Below, piece by piece: positions 1 to 6,286 of a stretch of 6,822 bases of DNA. The stretch is from the NCBI GenBank assembly GCA_027080605.1, contig JALWRO010000250.1:7116-13937 (forward strand), written 5' to 3'. The position numbers and the translations under genes are program-made. Under the pieces are notes generated by a model. That model made no database searches and was not told where the DNA came from. It saw nothing but the letters and a program-made list of their open reading frames with translations. The stretch is from Campylobacterales bacterium (lineage in GTDB: Bacteria > Campylobacterota > Campylobacteria > Campylobacterales > QNZT01). Each line of letters begins with the position of its first letter. Positions within the stretch are counted from its first letter, which is position 1.

Positions 1-4
1 TATC

Positions 5-35
5 AAAAATCTGTCTTCGTCATCAGGGAAGATTA
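5..35 (-). other. Weak hairpin with T-run just after soxY
   Basis: Read on the minus strand, the soxY stop is followed by TCTTC (32-28), a 9-base loop and GAAGA (18-14), then three bases further on a run of five T (9-5). It resembles a weak terminator or processing hairpin, but the 5-bp stem is short. No gene start is visible here: the only minus-strand ATG (23-21) meets a stop after six codons. The expected soxZ must therefore begin beyond the left edge. Confidence 0.2.
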
Positions 36-479
36 ACCTTCACAACCACCAAGTGCCACTTCAAGAGTCTGTGCACCTTTGTAGTATTTACCATCTTTGC
101 CTTCTACAATTGCAGTGATAGTACCGGATTTTTTCATTTTGATCTTGAAAGAGAAATCAACAGGCTGTCCTTCCGGAACATCAAATACAGCAACAAGTTT
201 TTCAGGGTTGACATTCTGGAAAACTGCAACAGATTTTGCTTCAATGTCAGATTTTACAGTTACAGGAATTTGTCCACCGTTACTCGCTACTTTCGGTGCT
301 TTGACTTTAACACCTTTCTCTACCGGTGTAATCGTTCCATAAAGCTTTTCAACAGCATCTTTTACAGTTTTTGCAGTCCATGCATCGGGCTTCTCTTTTC
401 TCTCATCTTTAGCACTTACAATAGCAGGCATTGCCGCAATCGCTGCAAGACCGAAACCTAAAAATTTTCTTCTTTCCAT
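33..479 (-). CDS. soxY: SoxY, thiosulfate-oxidation carrier protein
   Basis: SoxY is the periplasmic sulfur carrier of the Sox multienzyme system. Together with SoxZ it holds thiosulfate-derived sulfur on a cysteine near its C terminus while SoxXA, SoxB and SoxCD act on it. The 148-residue product has the usual family length. It starts with a Tat signal, ERRKFLG (residues 2-8) followed by an Ala-rich hydrophobic stretch, as expected for a protein exported folded as SoxYZ. The C terminus reads ALGGCEG, with the carrier cysteine at 146. The family consensus is GGCGG, so Glu147 replaces a glycine in the flexible swinging arm. The start is supported by an AAGGA ribosome site a few bases upstream. 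It is the third gene of a soxC-soxD-soxY run, 129 bases after soxD, and soxZ is expected next, outside the window. The family assignment is firm; the functional effect of the Glu is unknown. Confidence 0.93.
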   Translation of the reverse strand: MERRKFLGFGLAAIAAMPAIVSAKDERKEKPDAWTAKTVKDAVEKLYGTITPVEKGVKVKAPKVASNGGQIPVTVKSDIEAKSVAVFQNVNPEKLVAVFDVPEGQPVDFSFKIKMKKSGTITAIVEGKDGKYYKGAQTLEVALGGCEG

Positions 480-511
480 CTTTCATTCCTTTTTATTTTA
501 TTGTAAACATG

Positions 512-537
512 TGAAGAGGTCTATTGCAACCTCTTCA
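512..537 (-). other. Perfect hairpin in the soxY leader
   Basis: A 9-bp perfect inverted repeat (TGAAGAGGT at 512-520, ACCTCTTCA at 529-537) flanks an 8-base loop, 32 bases upstream of the soxY start. On the minus strand no T-run follows, so it is not a standard intrinsic terminator. It more likely acts as an mRNA-stabilising or processing hairpin at the 5' end of the soxY segment, or as a partial attenuator. No clear separate soxY promoter is seen in the gap. Confidence 0.55.
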
Positions 538-595
538 TTTGTAAAACAAACCTTAGCGATCTGTTTTAAACACGTAATTTTACTTTTTTAACGTG

Positions 596-614
596 AAGTA
601 ATCGTGGATTACTT
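596..614 (-). other. Hairpin spanning the soxD stop codon
   Basis: A 7-bp perfect stem (AAGTAAT at 596-602, ATTACTT at 608-614) with a 5-base loop includes the soxD TAA codon (611-609). On the minus strand it is followed by CACGTTAAAAAAG, which has no T-run, so termination is unlikely. It could protect the 3' end of the soxCD message from exonucleases. The stem is AT-rich and of modest stability, so chance is possible. Confidence 0.35.
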
Positions 615-1799
615 ACTTTTGCTATACATATACTCGATAGCCGCTTTAATTTTGTCATCAGGTAAATCTGTACCGCCTCTCGGAGGCATCGCATTTTTAC
701 CATTGATAGCATTTTTCAGTACAGTATCCATACCCTGCTTCATAACTTTTGCCCATGCTTCTTTGTTACCGAGATTCGGTGCTCCCATACTGTCATTGCC
801 GTGGCAGACAGCACAGTGTGCATCATAGATTTTTTTGCCTTCAGCATTTGCACTGCCTGCAGCACCCGCTTCTACATCACAGCTTGCAATCCAGCAAGGA
901 TTTTTCGGAAGGTCTCTCTTCTCTGACAAAGGAGGTAAGAAACTTTTTTGCTCGATCTGAATAGGCAAAATCTTCGGTTCTCCTTTGAAACAGTCATGCA
1001 TACAACGTGTACCGTTACCGTAATTTTTATAGTCGTTAAAAAATGCACGTGTATTTTCAAGACCGTTTGGTCCGTCAATTTTCGGAATAAAACCGTCTTT
1101 GTTCGGTAAATCTACTTTCAGCACGTTATCCTGATTGATCTCCGTATCGTCTTCAACCTCTTCACCGTTAAGTTTCAGCTCATTCAGTGTGTAAATGTAT
1201 GCGACCAGTGCATAAACCTGATTGTCTGTCAGACTCAAAGGTGCAGGATGCGGCATACCGGTTTTAATATACCACCAAAGTGTACTTGCACGCGGCCAGT
1301 AGGTTCCAAATACACGTACCGGACCGTCTGCATCCGGTGTCGTTCTCTGAAACTTCAGTGTTTTGTGCAATTCATAGGCATTACCTTTGGAAAGTGAAGG
1401 ATATCCACCGCCGCCGGAACCGAAGTCACCGTGACAGGAAAGACACTTCGCTTCATACACCTCTTCACCCTCTTCTGCAGTACCATGACCTTTTGGAAGT
1501 CCTGTACCGTCAGGCATGACATCGATGTCCCATGCTTTGATCTCGTTAGGTGTTGCGGGTCTGCCGTTGTTGATTGCAAGACCGTGTGCTTTTTCATTAA
1601 TGTGATAAGGACCTGTCATACCGTTATGAACGGGATAGGTAACACCACCGTCTATAACAAGTTTTCCTTTTTCTTTACCGGCAGCATATTTTTTACTTCC
1701 ACCTGTATTGGCATTGATATCTGCATTTGCAAGCAATGTCGCAGAAGCTCCAGCTATCAATGCGGCTCCAAACAGAATATTACGATAAGACTTGAACAT
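609..1799 (-). CDS. soxD: SoxD, diheme cytochrome c subunit of sulfane dehydrogenase
   Basis: SoxD is the cytochrome c partner of SoxC. It takes electrons released when SoxC oxidises the sulfane sulfur on SoxYZ and passes them to periplasmic cytochromes. The 396-residue product has a Sec signal ending at ANA (24-26). Two heme sites are visible: CLSCH at 119-123 with probable distal Met182 (GMP), and CAVCH at 329-333 with probable distal Met371 (AMPP). This matches the two-domain diheme SoxD layout and length. The linker between domains (about 205-315) carries four extra cysteines, C266/C270 (CMHDC) and C302/C307 (CWIASC), which may form structural disulfides. The start lies 20 bases inside soxC and has an AGGAGAGG ribosome site (1813-1806), so translation of the two subunits is probably coupled. 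A diheme cytochrome partner of another sulfite dehydrogenase is the alternative, but the SoxC and SoxY neighbours argue for SoxD. Confidence 0.92.
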   Translation of the reverse strand: MFKSYRNILFGAALIAGASATLLANADINANTGGSKKYAAGKEKGKLVIDGGVTYPVHNGMTGPYHINEKAHGLAINNGRPATPNEIKAWDIDVMPDGTGLPKGHGTAEEGEEVYEAKCLSCHGDFGSGGGGYPSLSKGNAYELHKTLKFQRTTPDADGPVRVFGTYWPRASTLWWYIKTGMPHPAPLSLTDNQVYALVAYIYTLNELKLNGEEVEDDTEINQDNVLKVDLPNKDGFIPKIDGPNGLENTRAFFNDYKNYGNGTRCMHDCFKGEPKILPIQIEQKSFLPPLSEKRDLPKNPCWIASCDVEAGAAGSANAEGKKIYDAHCAVCHGNDSMGAPNLGNKEAWAKVMKQGMDTVLKNAINGKNAMPPRGGTDLPDDKIKAAIEYMYSKSK

Positions 1800-3126
1800 T
1801 GTTAACCTCTCCTTTTGCTGTTACTTGCCATGTATGGATACCGTTTCTGTGGTAAACAGATTCTACACCCATAACTGCTCTCTCTTCTTTCACCGACGGT
1901 TGAATATGTCCTGCATCATCACGCGCACGACTGGAGAGGAGTAACGGTTTCCCTTCATATTTATAGATATAGCTGAATCTTGTCCATGCTTTTGGCAGCA
2001 CAAGACCTTTCAGACTCGCTTCTACCCAGTTTTTACCGCCGTCAAACGAAATATCTACACCCTCGATAGTACCCATACCACTCCATGCAAGACCTTCGAT
2101 TTCAACGATATCACCTTTTTTAAGGTCTGTCCACGGTTTTTCAGGACAAGGAGAAGTAATTACAGAGTTGACTTCATTGGCATAGAAGTGCTGGATCGCT
2201 TTTCCGCTCGGTTTGAGTGCTGTATATTTTGCTGTCTCCTCTTTTGCATAGTACGGTTCTTCGGCAAATTCAAGTCTGCAAAGCCATTTAACACAGAGGT
2301 TACCTTCCCAGCCCGGTACCAGCAGTCTGATTGGATATCCCTGCTCCGGTCTGAGTGCTTCACCGTTCTGAGCCCAGACAATCATTGCATCATCAAGTAC
2401 TTTGTCAACAGGAACTGTTCTACCCATATGTGAGTTGTCTGCACCTTCAGCCAGCATCCATCTTGCATTTGGCTTCAGTCCAAGATCCTTGAGAATATCT
2501 TTGATATACACACCGGTCCACTGTGCACAACTCATCATACCTTTCGCAAACTGAATAGAGTTGAACTGTGGTCCTCTCCATTCCGGTCCGCCGTTTGCAG
2601 GACACTCGATAAAGTGAATTCTGCTTACGCTTGGATAACGCTTGAGTTGATCCATCGTCAAAACAAGTGTTTTATCAACCAAACCGTGAATCATCAGTCT
2701 GTGTTCATTTGGATCGATATGTGCAATACCGCCGTGCGCACGACTGAAGAAGAGTCCGTTTGGCGTTAAAATACCTTCCATATCCTGAATAGGACACATT
2801 GCAATAGAAGCCTGCCAGTTACCCGATCTCAGCAACTCAGCATTTCTTCTGATAACATTGTGCTCATATGCGGAAGGAATTCCGTAACGATTTTTTGTCA
2901 CAGGATCGCCAAGTGTCGTTCCCCATGGTTTCTCTTCCATAATCGCTGGGTCATCGGCTCTCATTTTTACCGGTGATAAAACATTTGCAGCAGCCAATGC
3001 ACCTACCGAATATGTAAGTGTCTTCTTGAAAAAATTTCTTCTGTCAGATCGCTCTATAGTGGATACAGAGTTGGAATCTTTGCCAGAAGCCGCACCAGCC
3101 TGATGCGCGTCTCTTTTTTTCAACAT
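1780..3126 (-). CDS. soxC: SoxC, molybdenum subunit of sulfane dehydrogenase
   Basis: SoxC belongs to the sulfite-oxidase family. With SoxD it removes electrons from the sulfane sulfur bound to SoxY, which lets thiosulfate be fully oxidised to sulfate. The 448-residue protein has a Tat signal, SDRRNFFKK at 27-35, followed by a hydrophobic Ala/Val stretch; Tat export fits a molybdopterin enzyme folded in the cytoplasm. The molybdenum ligand is Cys175 within HFIECPANGGPEW. A second conserved cofactor segment is RLLVPGWEG...VKWL (267-282). From about residue 315 (EVNSVITSP) to 438 lies the molybdenum-cofactor dimerisation domain. There is no CxxCH, so the heme is on SoxD. The start is backed by AGGAGG (3136-3131), which supports the unusually long 28-residue stretch before the Tat arginines. 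It is the first gene of the operon. A plain sulfite dehydrogenase is the main alternative but fits the neighbours less well. Confidence 0.93.
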   Translation of the reverse strand: MLKKRDAHQAGAASGKDSNSVSTIERSDRRNFFKKTLTYSVGALAAANVLSPVKMRADDPAIMEEKPWGTTLGDPVTKNRYGIPSAYEHNVIRRNAELLRSGNWQASIAMCPIQDMEGILTPNGLFFSRAHGGIAHIDPNEHRLMIHGLVDKTLVLTMDQLKRYPSVSRIHFIECPANGGPEWRGPQFNSIQFAKGMMSCAQWTGVYIKDILKDLGLKPNARWMLAEGADNSHMGRTVPVDKVLDDAMIVWAQNGEALRPEQGYPIRLLVPGWEGNLCVKWLCRLEFAEEPYYAKEETAKYTALKPSGKAIQHFYANEVNSVITSPCPEKPWTDLKKGDIVEIEGLAWSGMGTIEGVDISFDGGKNWVEASLKGLVLPKAWTRFSYIYKYEGKPLLLSSRARDDAGHIQPSVKEERAVMGVESVYHRNGIHTWQVTAKGEVNNVQVLS

Positions 3127-3162
3127 CTTTCCTCCTTATGATTTCTGTTTGATAAACGTATA

Positions 3163-3168
3163 ATTATA
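3163..3168 (-). promoter_or_regulatory. Candidate -10 element for soxC
   Basis: The minus strand carries an exact TATAAT about 37 bases upstream of the soxC start, inside a 215-base divergent intergenic region. No good -35 is seen at 16-18 bases; TTGTTA lies only 12 bases upstream. Weak -35 regions are usual for sigma-70 promoters in Campylobacterota. The surrounding DNA is AT-rich, so other -10-like sites could occur by chance. Confidence 0.45.
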
Positions 3169-3287
3169 CTTACATTTTCTTAACAATATATAAAAAAAAT
3201 GAAAGCGTGAGGTAGTCAAAAACTACTATTATCAGTACTTTTTGGGACTTTTGCAAAAAAAGTTTCACATTTGTTCAACAAAAAATA

Positions 3288-3296
3288 TGGTATGAT
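3288..3296 (+). promoter_or_regulatory. Candidate extended -10 promoter for the thioredoxin-fold gene
   Basis: TGGTATGAT is a good extended -10 element (TGn followed by TATGAT at 3291-3296), about 45 bases before the start codon at 3342. TTGTTC at 3271-3276 is too close to be a normal -35. The start codon itself is served by an ACGAGG ribosome site at 3328-3333, so the transcript would have a leader of roughly 40 bases. Confidence 0.5.
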
Positions 3297-3341
3297 TCTA
3301 TCGTTTAACTACATTAAAATAATTTATACGAGGTCTGTTTT

Positions 3342-3731
3342 ATGAGTAAATTATTAAGTCTGTTATCTATAGTAACAATTTTATCTGCAGGAGAATTGCA
3401 TTGGTCAAATGATTACAATCAAACCATAAAAGAGGCAAAAAGTGAACACAAAACTGTATTAATGATGTACCATGCCTCATGGTGTCCGGAATGCAGCTAT
3501 ATGAAAGAGGTCGTTTTTCATGATCCAAAACTCAGTGCCTTTATGCAATCGCACTATAAACTTCTTGCATACGATATTACCAAAGATAAAAAGAGACTGC
3601 CCCGGGGATATTCGTTTATAGGGGTTCCCACTTTTTTCTTTATCACACCTGACGGCAAGTTGATCACCCAGTTTGAAGGCAGCGGTGATGCACCGGAATT
3701 TTTAAAAAAACTCCAGAGTATCCAGAAATGA
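3342..3731 (+). CDS. Secreted thioredoxin-fold protein, SoxW-like
   Basis: A 129-residue protein with a short signal peptide (cut probably near residue 16, SAG) and a single thioredoxin fold. The active site is WCPEC with cysteines 48 and 51, and the cis-proline loop is GVPTFFF with Pro96. The spacing and the following strand (TPDGKLITQFEG) fit the thioredoxin-like group that includes SoxW-type and DsbD gamma-domain-like proteins. Family knowledge suggests thiol-disulfide exchange in the periplasm, such as reducing cytochrome c apoprotein or SoxY thiols, with electrons from a CcdA/DsbD-type membrane protein not present here. It is transcribed divergently from soxC and its stop codon overlaps the start of the next gene (ATGA). 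A role in Sox carrier maintenance is inference from position; general periplasmic redox function is equally possible. I do not assign soxW because the sequence alone does not prove orthology. Confidence 0.82.
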   Translation: MSKLLSLLSIVTILSAGELHWSNDYNQTIKEAKSEHKTVLMMYHASWCPECSYMKEVVFHDPKLSAFMQSHYKLLAYDITKDKKRLPRGYSFIGVPTFFFITPDGKLITQFEGSGDAPEFLKKLQSIQK

Positions 3732-4216
3732 AACTCTTTTCAATTGTTCTGTTGCTGTATAGCATAATATACGCCTGCGATAAACAAGATCTTCATGAAC
3801 TGCAGACAGAATATGAATGCAAAATGTGTGACCTGAGCAACGCCGACCTGAGGCAATATAACCTCATTCGTGTTGACTTGAGTGAATCAAATCTCTCAGG
3901 AGCAAATTTCAGCGGTATGGACGCACGAAAAATCAACTTCTCCAATACAGATCTCACTGATGCCAACTTTTCCGGTGCTACGATCAAAGGTGCCAAATTT
4001 GTATCCGCTACACTTAATCACACCGATTTTAGCCACACGCGCGCGTGGGCAACCAACTTTATCGATGCAAAAATAAACCACTGCAACTTTTCACATGCCG
4101 CACTCGGCGGTGCAAAATTTGAAAACAACGATTTACAAAATTCTGATTTTAACGGCAGTAATTTGTGGAAAGTCTCCTTTGTTCACGTTAAAGGAAAACC
4201 TGAGAACAGCAGATAG
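3728..4216 (+). CDS. Secreted pentapeptide-repeat protein
   Basis: A 162-residue protein with an N-terminal hydrophobic export signal (residues 3-16) and then an unbroken pentapeptide-repeat array. From Leu36 to Phe151 every fifth residue (24 positions) is Leu, Ile or Phe except Ala66 and Ala106. This pattern predicts a right-handed quadrilateral beta-helix of about six coils. A CKMC pair (C31, C34) sits just before the array, and Cys119 lies within it. The signal ends in IYAC, which could be a weak lipobox with Cys17 as lipid anchor; otherwise the protein is a soluble periplasmic one. Pentapeptide proteins usually act through binding and have no common catalytic activity, so no function is assigned. 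The start overlaps the thioredoxin-fold stop as ATGA, with no strong ribosome site of its own, so translation is probably coupled. Confidence 0.83.
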   Translation: MKLFSIVLLLYSIIYACDKQDLHELQTEYECKMCDLSNADLRQYNLIRVDLSESNLSGANFSGMDARKINFSNTDLTDANFSGATIKGAKFVSATLNHTDFSHTRAWATNFIDAKINHCNFSHAALGGAKFENNDLQNSDFNGSNLWKVSFVHVKGKPENSR

Positions 4217-4251
4217 AGAGAGAACAAATCCCGTTACGTTAAGAGATTTTC

Positions 4252-4305
4252 GGAAGTGTTGCTTTAGCCACATCCTGTTTTAATGAGACTAAAGTTTCCA
4301 CTTCC
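4252..4305 (+). other. Large stem-loop in the 3' untranslated region
   Basis: Outer arms GGAAGTG (4252-4258) and CACTTCC (4299-4305) pair perfectly. Inside them CTTTAG (4262-4267) pairs with CTAAAG (4289-4294), separated from the outer stem by a small internal loop. The result is a two-tier stem with a 21-base apical loop, lying between the pentapeptide gene stop and the terminator. It could stabilise the transcript, help termination, or be part of a small RNA released from the 3' end. Confidence 0.5.
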
Positions 4306-4340
4306 AAAAAGAGGAGAACCTTCTCCTCATAAATATTTTT
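4306..4340. terminator. Bidirectional intrinsic terminator
   Basis: GAGGAGAA (4311-4318) and TTCTCCTC (4321-4328) form an 8-bp perfect stem around CC, in practice 7 bp with a 4-base loop. On the minus strand it lies 12 bases after the porin-like gene stop and is followed directly by TTTTT (4310-4306), a classic intrinsic terminator. On the plus strand it is followed by ATAAATATTTTT, so it can also end the thioredoxin/pentapeptide transcript. This fits the convergent gene arrangement. Confidence 0.85.
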
Positions 4341-6077
4341 CTAGAACTGGTATCTGAGGGATACTCTGATATCCTGAGCATCTTCGATTGGATCCATACC
4401 CATCGCTTTTGCTTCAGACATTGTCATAGGTGTACCGCCTGCACCGAAAAATCCCTGACTACCGGTATAATCATAGTTTAATTTCGTATATCTGACTTCT
4501 GCAGAAAAACCTTTCATGAGCGGTTGGATATAGTATGCCTCGATCGCATCTCCGCGTACCGCCATTTTGGAACCGACCATCGTATCTTCCGCATAGGTAA
4601 ACGGTCTCCAGTATTTACTGCCGTGATTATATTCGACACCAAATGTACCGTCGTCGGTAAACATCACAGGAACATTGACACCGACCCAGTAAGAAGTACC
4701 TGTTTCGTTATCGTTAGAACCGAGCATACCCGCATCTTTGACAAATTGCGCTGCTGCCTGAGGATTTGCCTGGAGTTGCCCAATCATACCCTGTACAACC
4801 TGTGCCTGTGCCGCCTGCATCTGAGCAGGCGTCGGATTGGCAATCTGCTGCTGTTGCAATGCTTGCTGCACACCTTGTTGAATAGCACCCATCATTTTGT
4901 TTACATCAAGTGTTTTGTACACATTGTCAGGTCTGCTTTGTGACCATGCAAAACTGGCAAAAAATTTCGTGCCGTCAAGAAAATCATTGATACCGTCACC
5001 GATACCGTCTACAAGCAGTGAAATCGCCGCACCATCCTGATCACCGAGATTTTTCATACTAAGTCCCGGATTGAGTCCGAAACTTCCATCCTGATTGATC
5101 GCCAGCATACCGGTATTGTTGCCGCTCATCATACCTGGATCAGCCATCACGAATCCCGGAACGTTGAATCCTCTGTAATATGTTGTCATCACTTTATACT
5201 GTCCGTCATCATACGGCACAAAAATAAATCCTGCCAGATCGATATCTTTTAAAGTATTTTTGTCTTTCGCATAATCACCCATGGACTTGAAGCCGCCATC
5301 CATATTAAATCTGCTTCTCGCATTGGTCAAACCGCGACCAAAACAGAATTTCAGGTACATACCGCTGACGTTTGTTACTCTTTCAAGACCAAATTTAAAG
5401 CTTGCACCGTCAAATTCAACATTTATATTATGTCCGAGTGGAGATCTCGGTTTATCACCGTCTCTTAAAGAGATCAGGAATCCGTTAGTAGAAGGTCGTC
5501 GACCAAACGATGCTGTCCAGCTCACTTTGCTGCCCAGTAAACTGTCGCTCATATACAACCAGTATGCTTCTCTGACTCGCAGACTATCGTCCAGCAGGTT
5601 TTCGTTCAGTACCCAGTCAAACGTATCATAACCAAATCCTCTTTGCGGGAAACCGTTGTTAGCAGGGTTAGCCGGTGTCGCACCATATGCTTTGTTAAAA
5701 GACAACTGCCCTTTAAAAATCATACTGTTGGTTGGTGCATATGCCATATTTAACCAAAGCCTGTTAGAGAGTAAAGAACTGTTTTTATACTCATTGCCTG
5801 CTGCAGTCGTATATTTCAAAGAGTCCACTGCCGTTCTGAAATCGACACTCCATTTAATATTATCCGTAGCGTCATGCGCCTTAACTTTGGAAAGCTGTTT
5901 TTTCAACCTTTTAAGGCTCTTTTCAAGTTTGGCAACTTTCTTAACCAATGCATCATCAGATGCTGTCTGAGTTGCCTGCACCGGCGCTGCTACCGCCGCT
6001 GTTTCACTGGCATCTGCTGCCACAGCGTTTGCTGTTACTATTGCCGCCGCTATCGACATTACAATATATTTTTTCAT
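4341..6077 (-). CDS. Porin-like outer-membrane protein (DUF3373 type)
   Basis: A 578-residue protein with a Sec signal (cut probably after AVA, 18-20), a short Ala/Thr-rich linker, a basic coiled coil (about 41-68, with VKKVAKLEKSLKRLKKQL), and then a long beta-rich region of alternating aromatic and polar residues. It ends in RVSLRYQF; a terminal Phe is the usual signal for insertion by the Bam complex. This layout matches DUF3373-type porin-like proteins of Campylobacterota, in which a coiled coil precedes the barrel. The role is probably solute passage across the outer membrane, substrate unknown. Odd points are a Gln/Ala-rich insert at about 393-449 and a single mature cysteine (C245). 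The start has GAGGAG five bases upstream (6088-6083). It is a stand-alone gene ending at the bidirectional terminator. The family call rests on recognition of layout and composition, so a different porin family is possible. Confidence 0.75.
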   Translation of the reverse strand: MKKYIVMSIAAAIVTANAVAADASETAAVAAPVQATQTASDDALVKKVAKLEKSLKRLKKQLSKVKAHDATDNIKWSVDFRTAVDSLKYTTAAGNEYKNSSLLSNRLWLNMAYAPTNSMIFKGQLSFNKAYGATPANPANNGFPQRGFGYDTFDWVLNENLLDDSLRVREAYWLYMSDSLLGSKVSWTASFGRRPSTNGFLISLRDGDKPRSPLGHNINVEFDGASFKFGLERVTNVSGMYLKFCFGRGLTNARSRFNMDGGFKSMGDYAKDKNTLKDIDLAGFIFVPYDDGQYKVMTTYYRGFNVPGFVMADPGMMSGNNTGMLAINQDGSFGLNPGLSMKNLGDQDGAAISLLVDGIGDGINDFLDGTKFFASFAWSQSRPDNVYKTLDVNKMMGAIQQGVQQALQQQQIANPTPAQMQAAQAQVVQGMIGQLQANPQAAAQFVKDAGMLGSNDNETGTSYWVGVNVPVMFTDDGTFGVEYNHGSKYWRPFTYAEDTMVGSKMAVRGDAIEAYYIQPLMKGFSAEVRYTKLNYDYTGSQGFFGAGGTPMTMSEAKAMGMDPIEDAQDIRVSLRYQF

Positions 6078-6092
6078 TTCTGCTCCTCTTGT

Positions 6093-6111
6093 TAACTATA
6101 AAAACTAGTTA
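6093..6111 (-). promoter_or_regulatory. Inverted repeat upstream of the porin-like gene
   Basis: TAACTA (6093-6098) and TAGTTA (6106-6111) form a 6-bp inverted repeat with a 7-base spacer, just upstream of the ribosome site. It may be an operator or a leader hairpin. Within it and nearby are possible minus-strand -10 elements such as TATAGT (6100-6095), but no convincing -35 was found, so the promoter of the porin-like gene is not assigned. Confidence 0.25.
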
Positions 6112-6198
6112 TAAACATAATTTTACAACGAAAAGCATTAAAGTTTGAAAAAATTGTATAAGATAAGTAAATAAGTATAGTTGAAGTGTAGAAATAGC

Positions 6199-6223
6199 AC
6201 AGTGCGACATGTTGCCGCACTGT
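6199..6223. other. GC-rich hairpin in the 6078-6353 intergenic region
   Basis: ACAGTGCG (6199-6206) and CGCACTGT (6216-6223) form an 8-bp perfect stem with a 9-base loop, standing out as GC-rich within AT-rich DNA. On the plus strand TTCCCC follows, and on the minus strand GCTATTTC; neither is a strong T-run. It lies between divergent genes where no terminator is needed. It could be a protein-binding site, part of a small RNA, or a leftover of an older gene end. Confidence 0.45.
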
Positions 6224-6286
6224 TTCCCCTGTCTATATAGCAGTAAGCATAACTTTTTCATATTAAACTTACAAAACTATTATATA

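Noticed and set aside
3..23. A minus-strand ATG after soxY that might be the start of soxZ
   Set aside because: It is followed by a stop after six codons and has no ribosome site, so soxZ must start outside the window.
512..537. The soxY leader hairpin as an intrinsic terminator
   Set aside because: There is no T-run after the stem on the minus strand, and termination here would cut soxY off from its operon without a visible replacement promoter.
1431..1805. Plus-strand open frame of 124 codons opposite soxD
   Set aside because: It lies antisense to a clearly identified gene, is rich in Cys, His and Phe, and has no family resemblance.
4524..4943. Plus-strand open frame of 139 codons opposite the porin-like gene
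   Set aside because: It is antisense to a long signal-bearing gene, has Cys/His/Arg-rich composition and no supporting ribosome site.
5656..5970. Plus-strand hydrophobic frame opposite the start of the porin-like gene
   Set aside because: The hydrophobicity comes from reading the complement of Lys/Ala/Thr-rich codons; no independent start signal.
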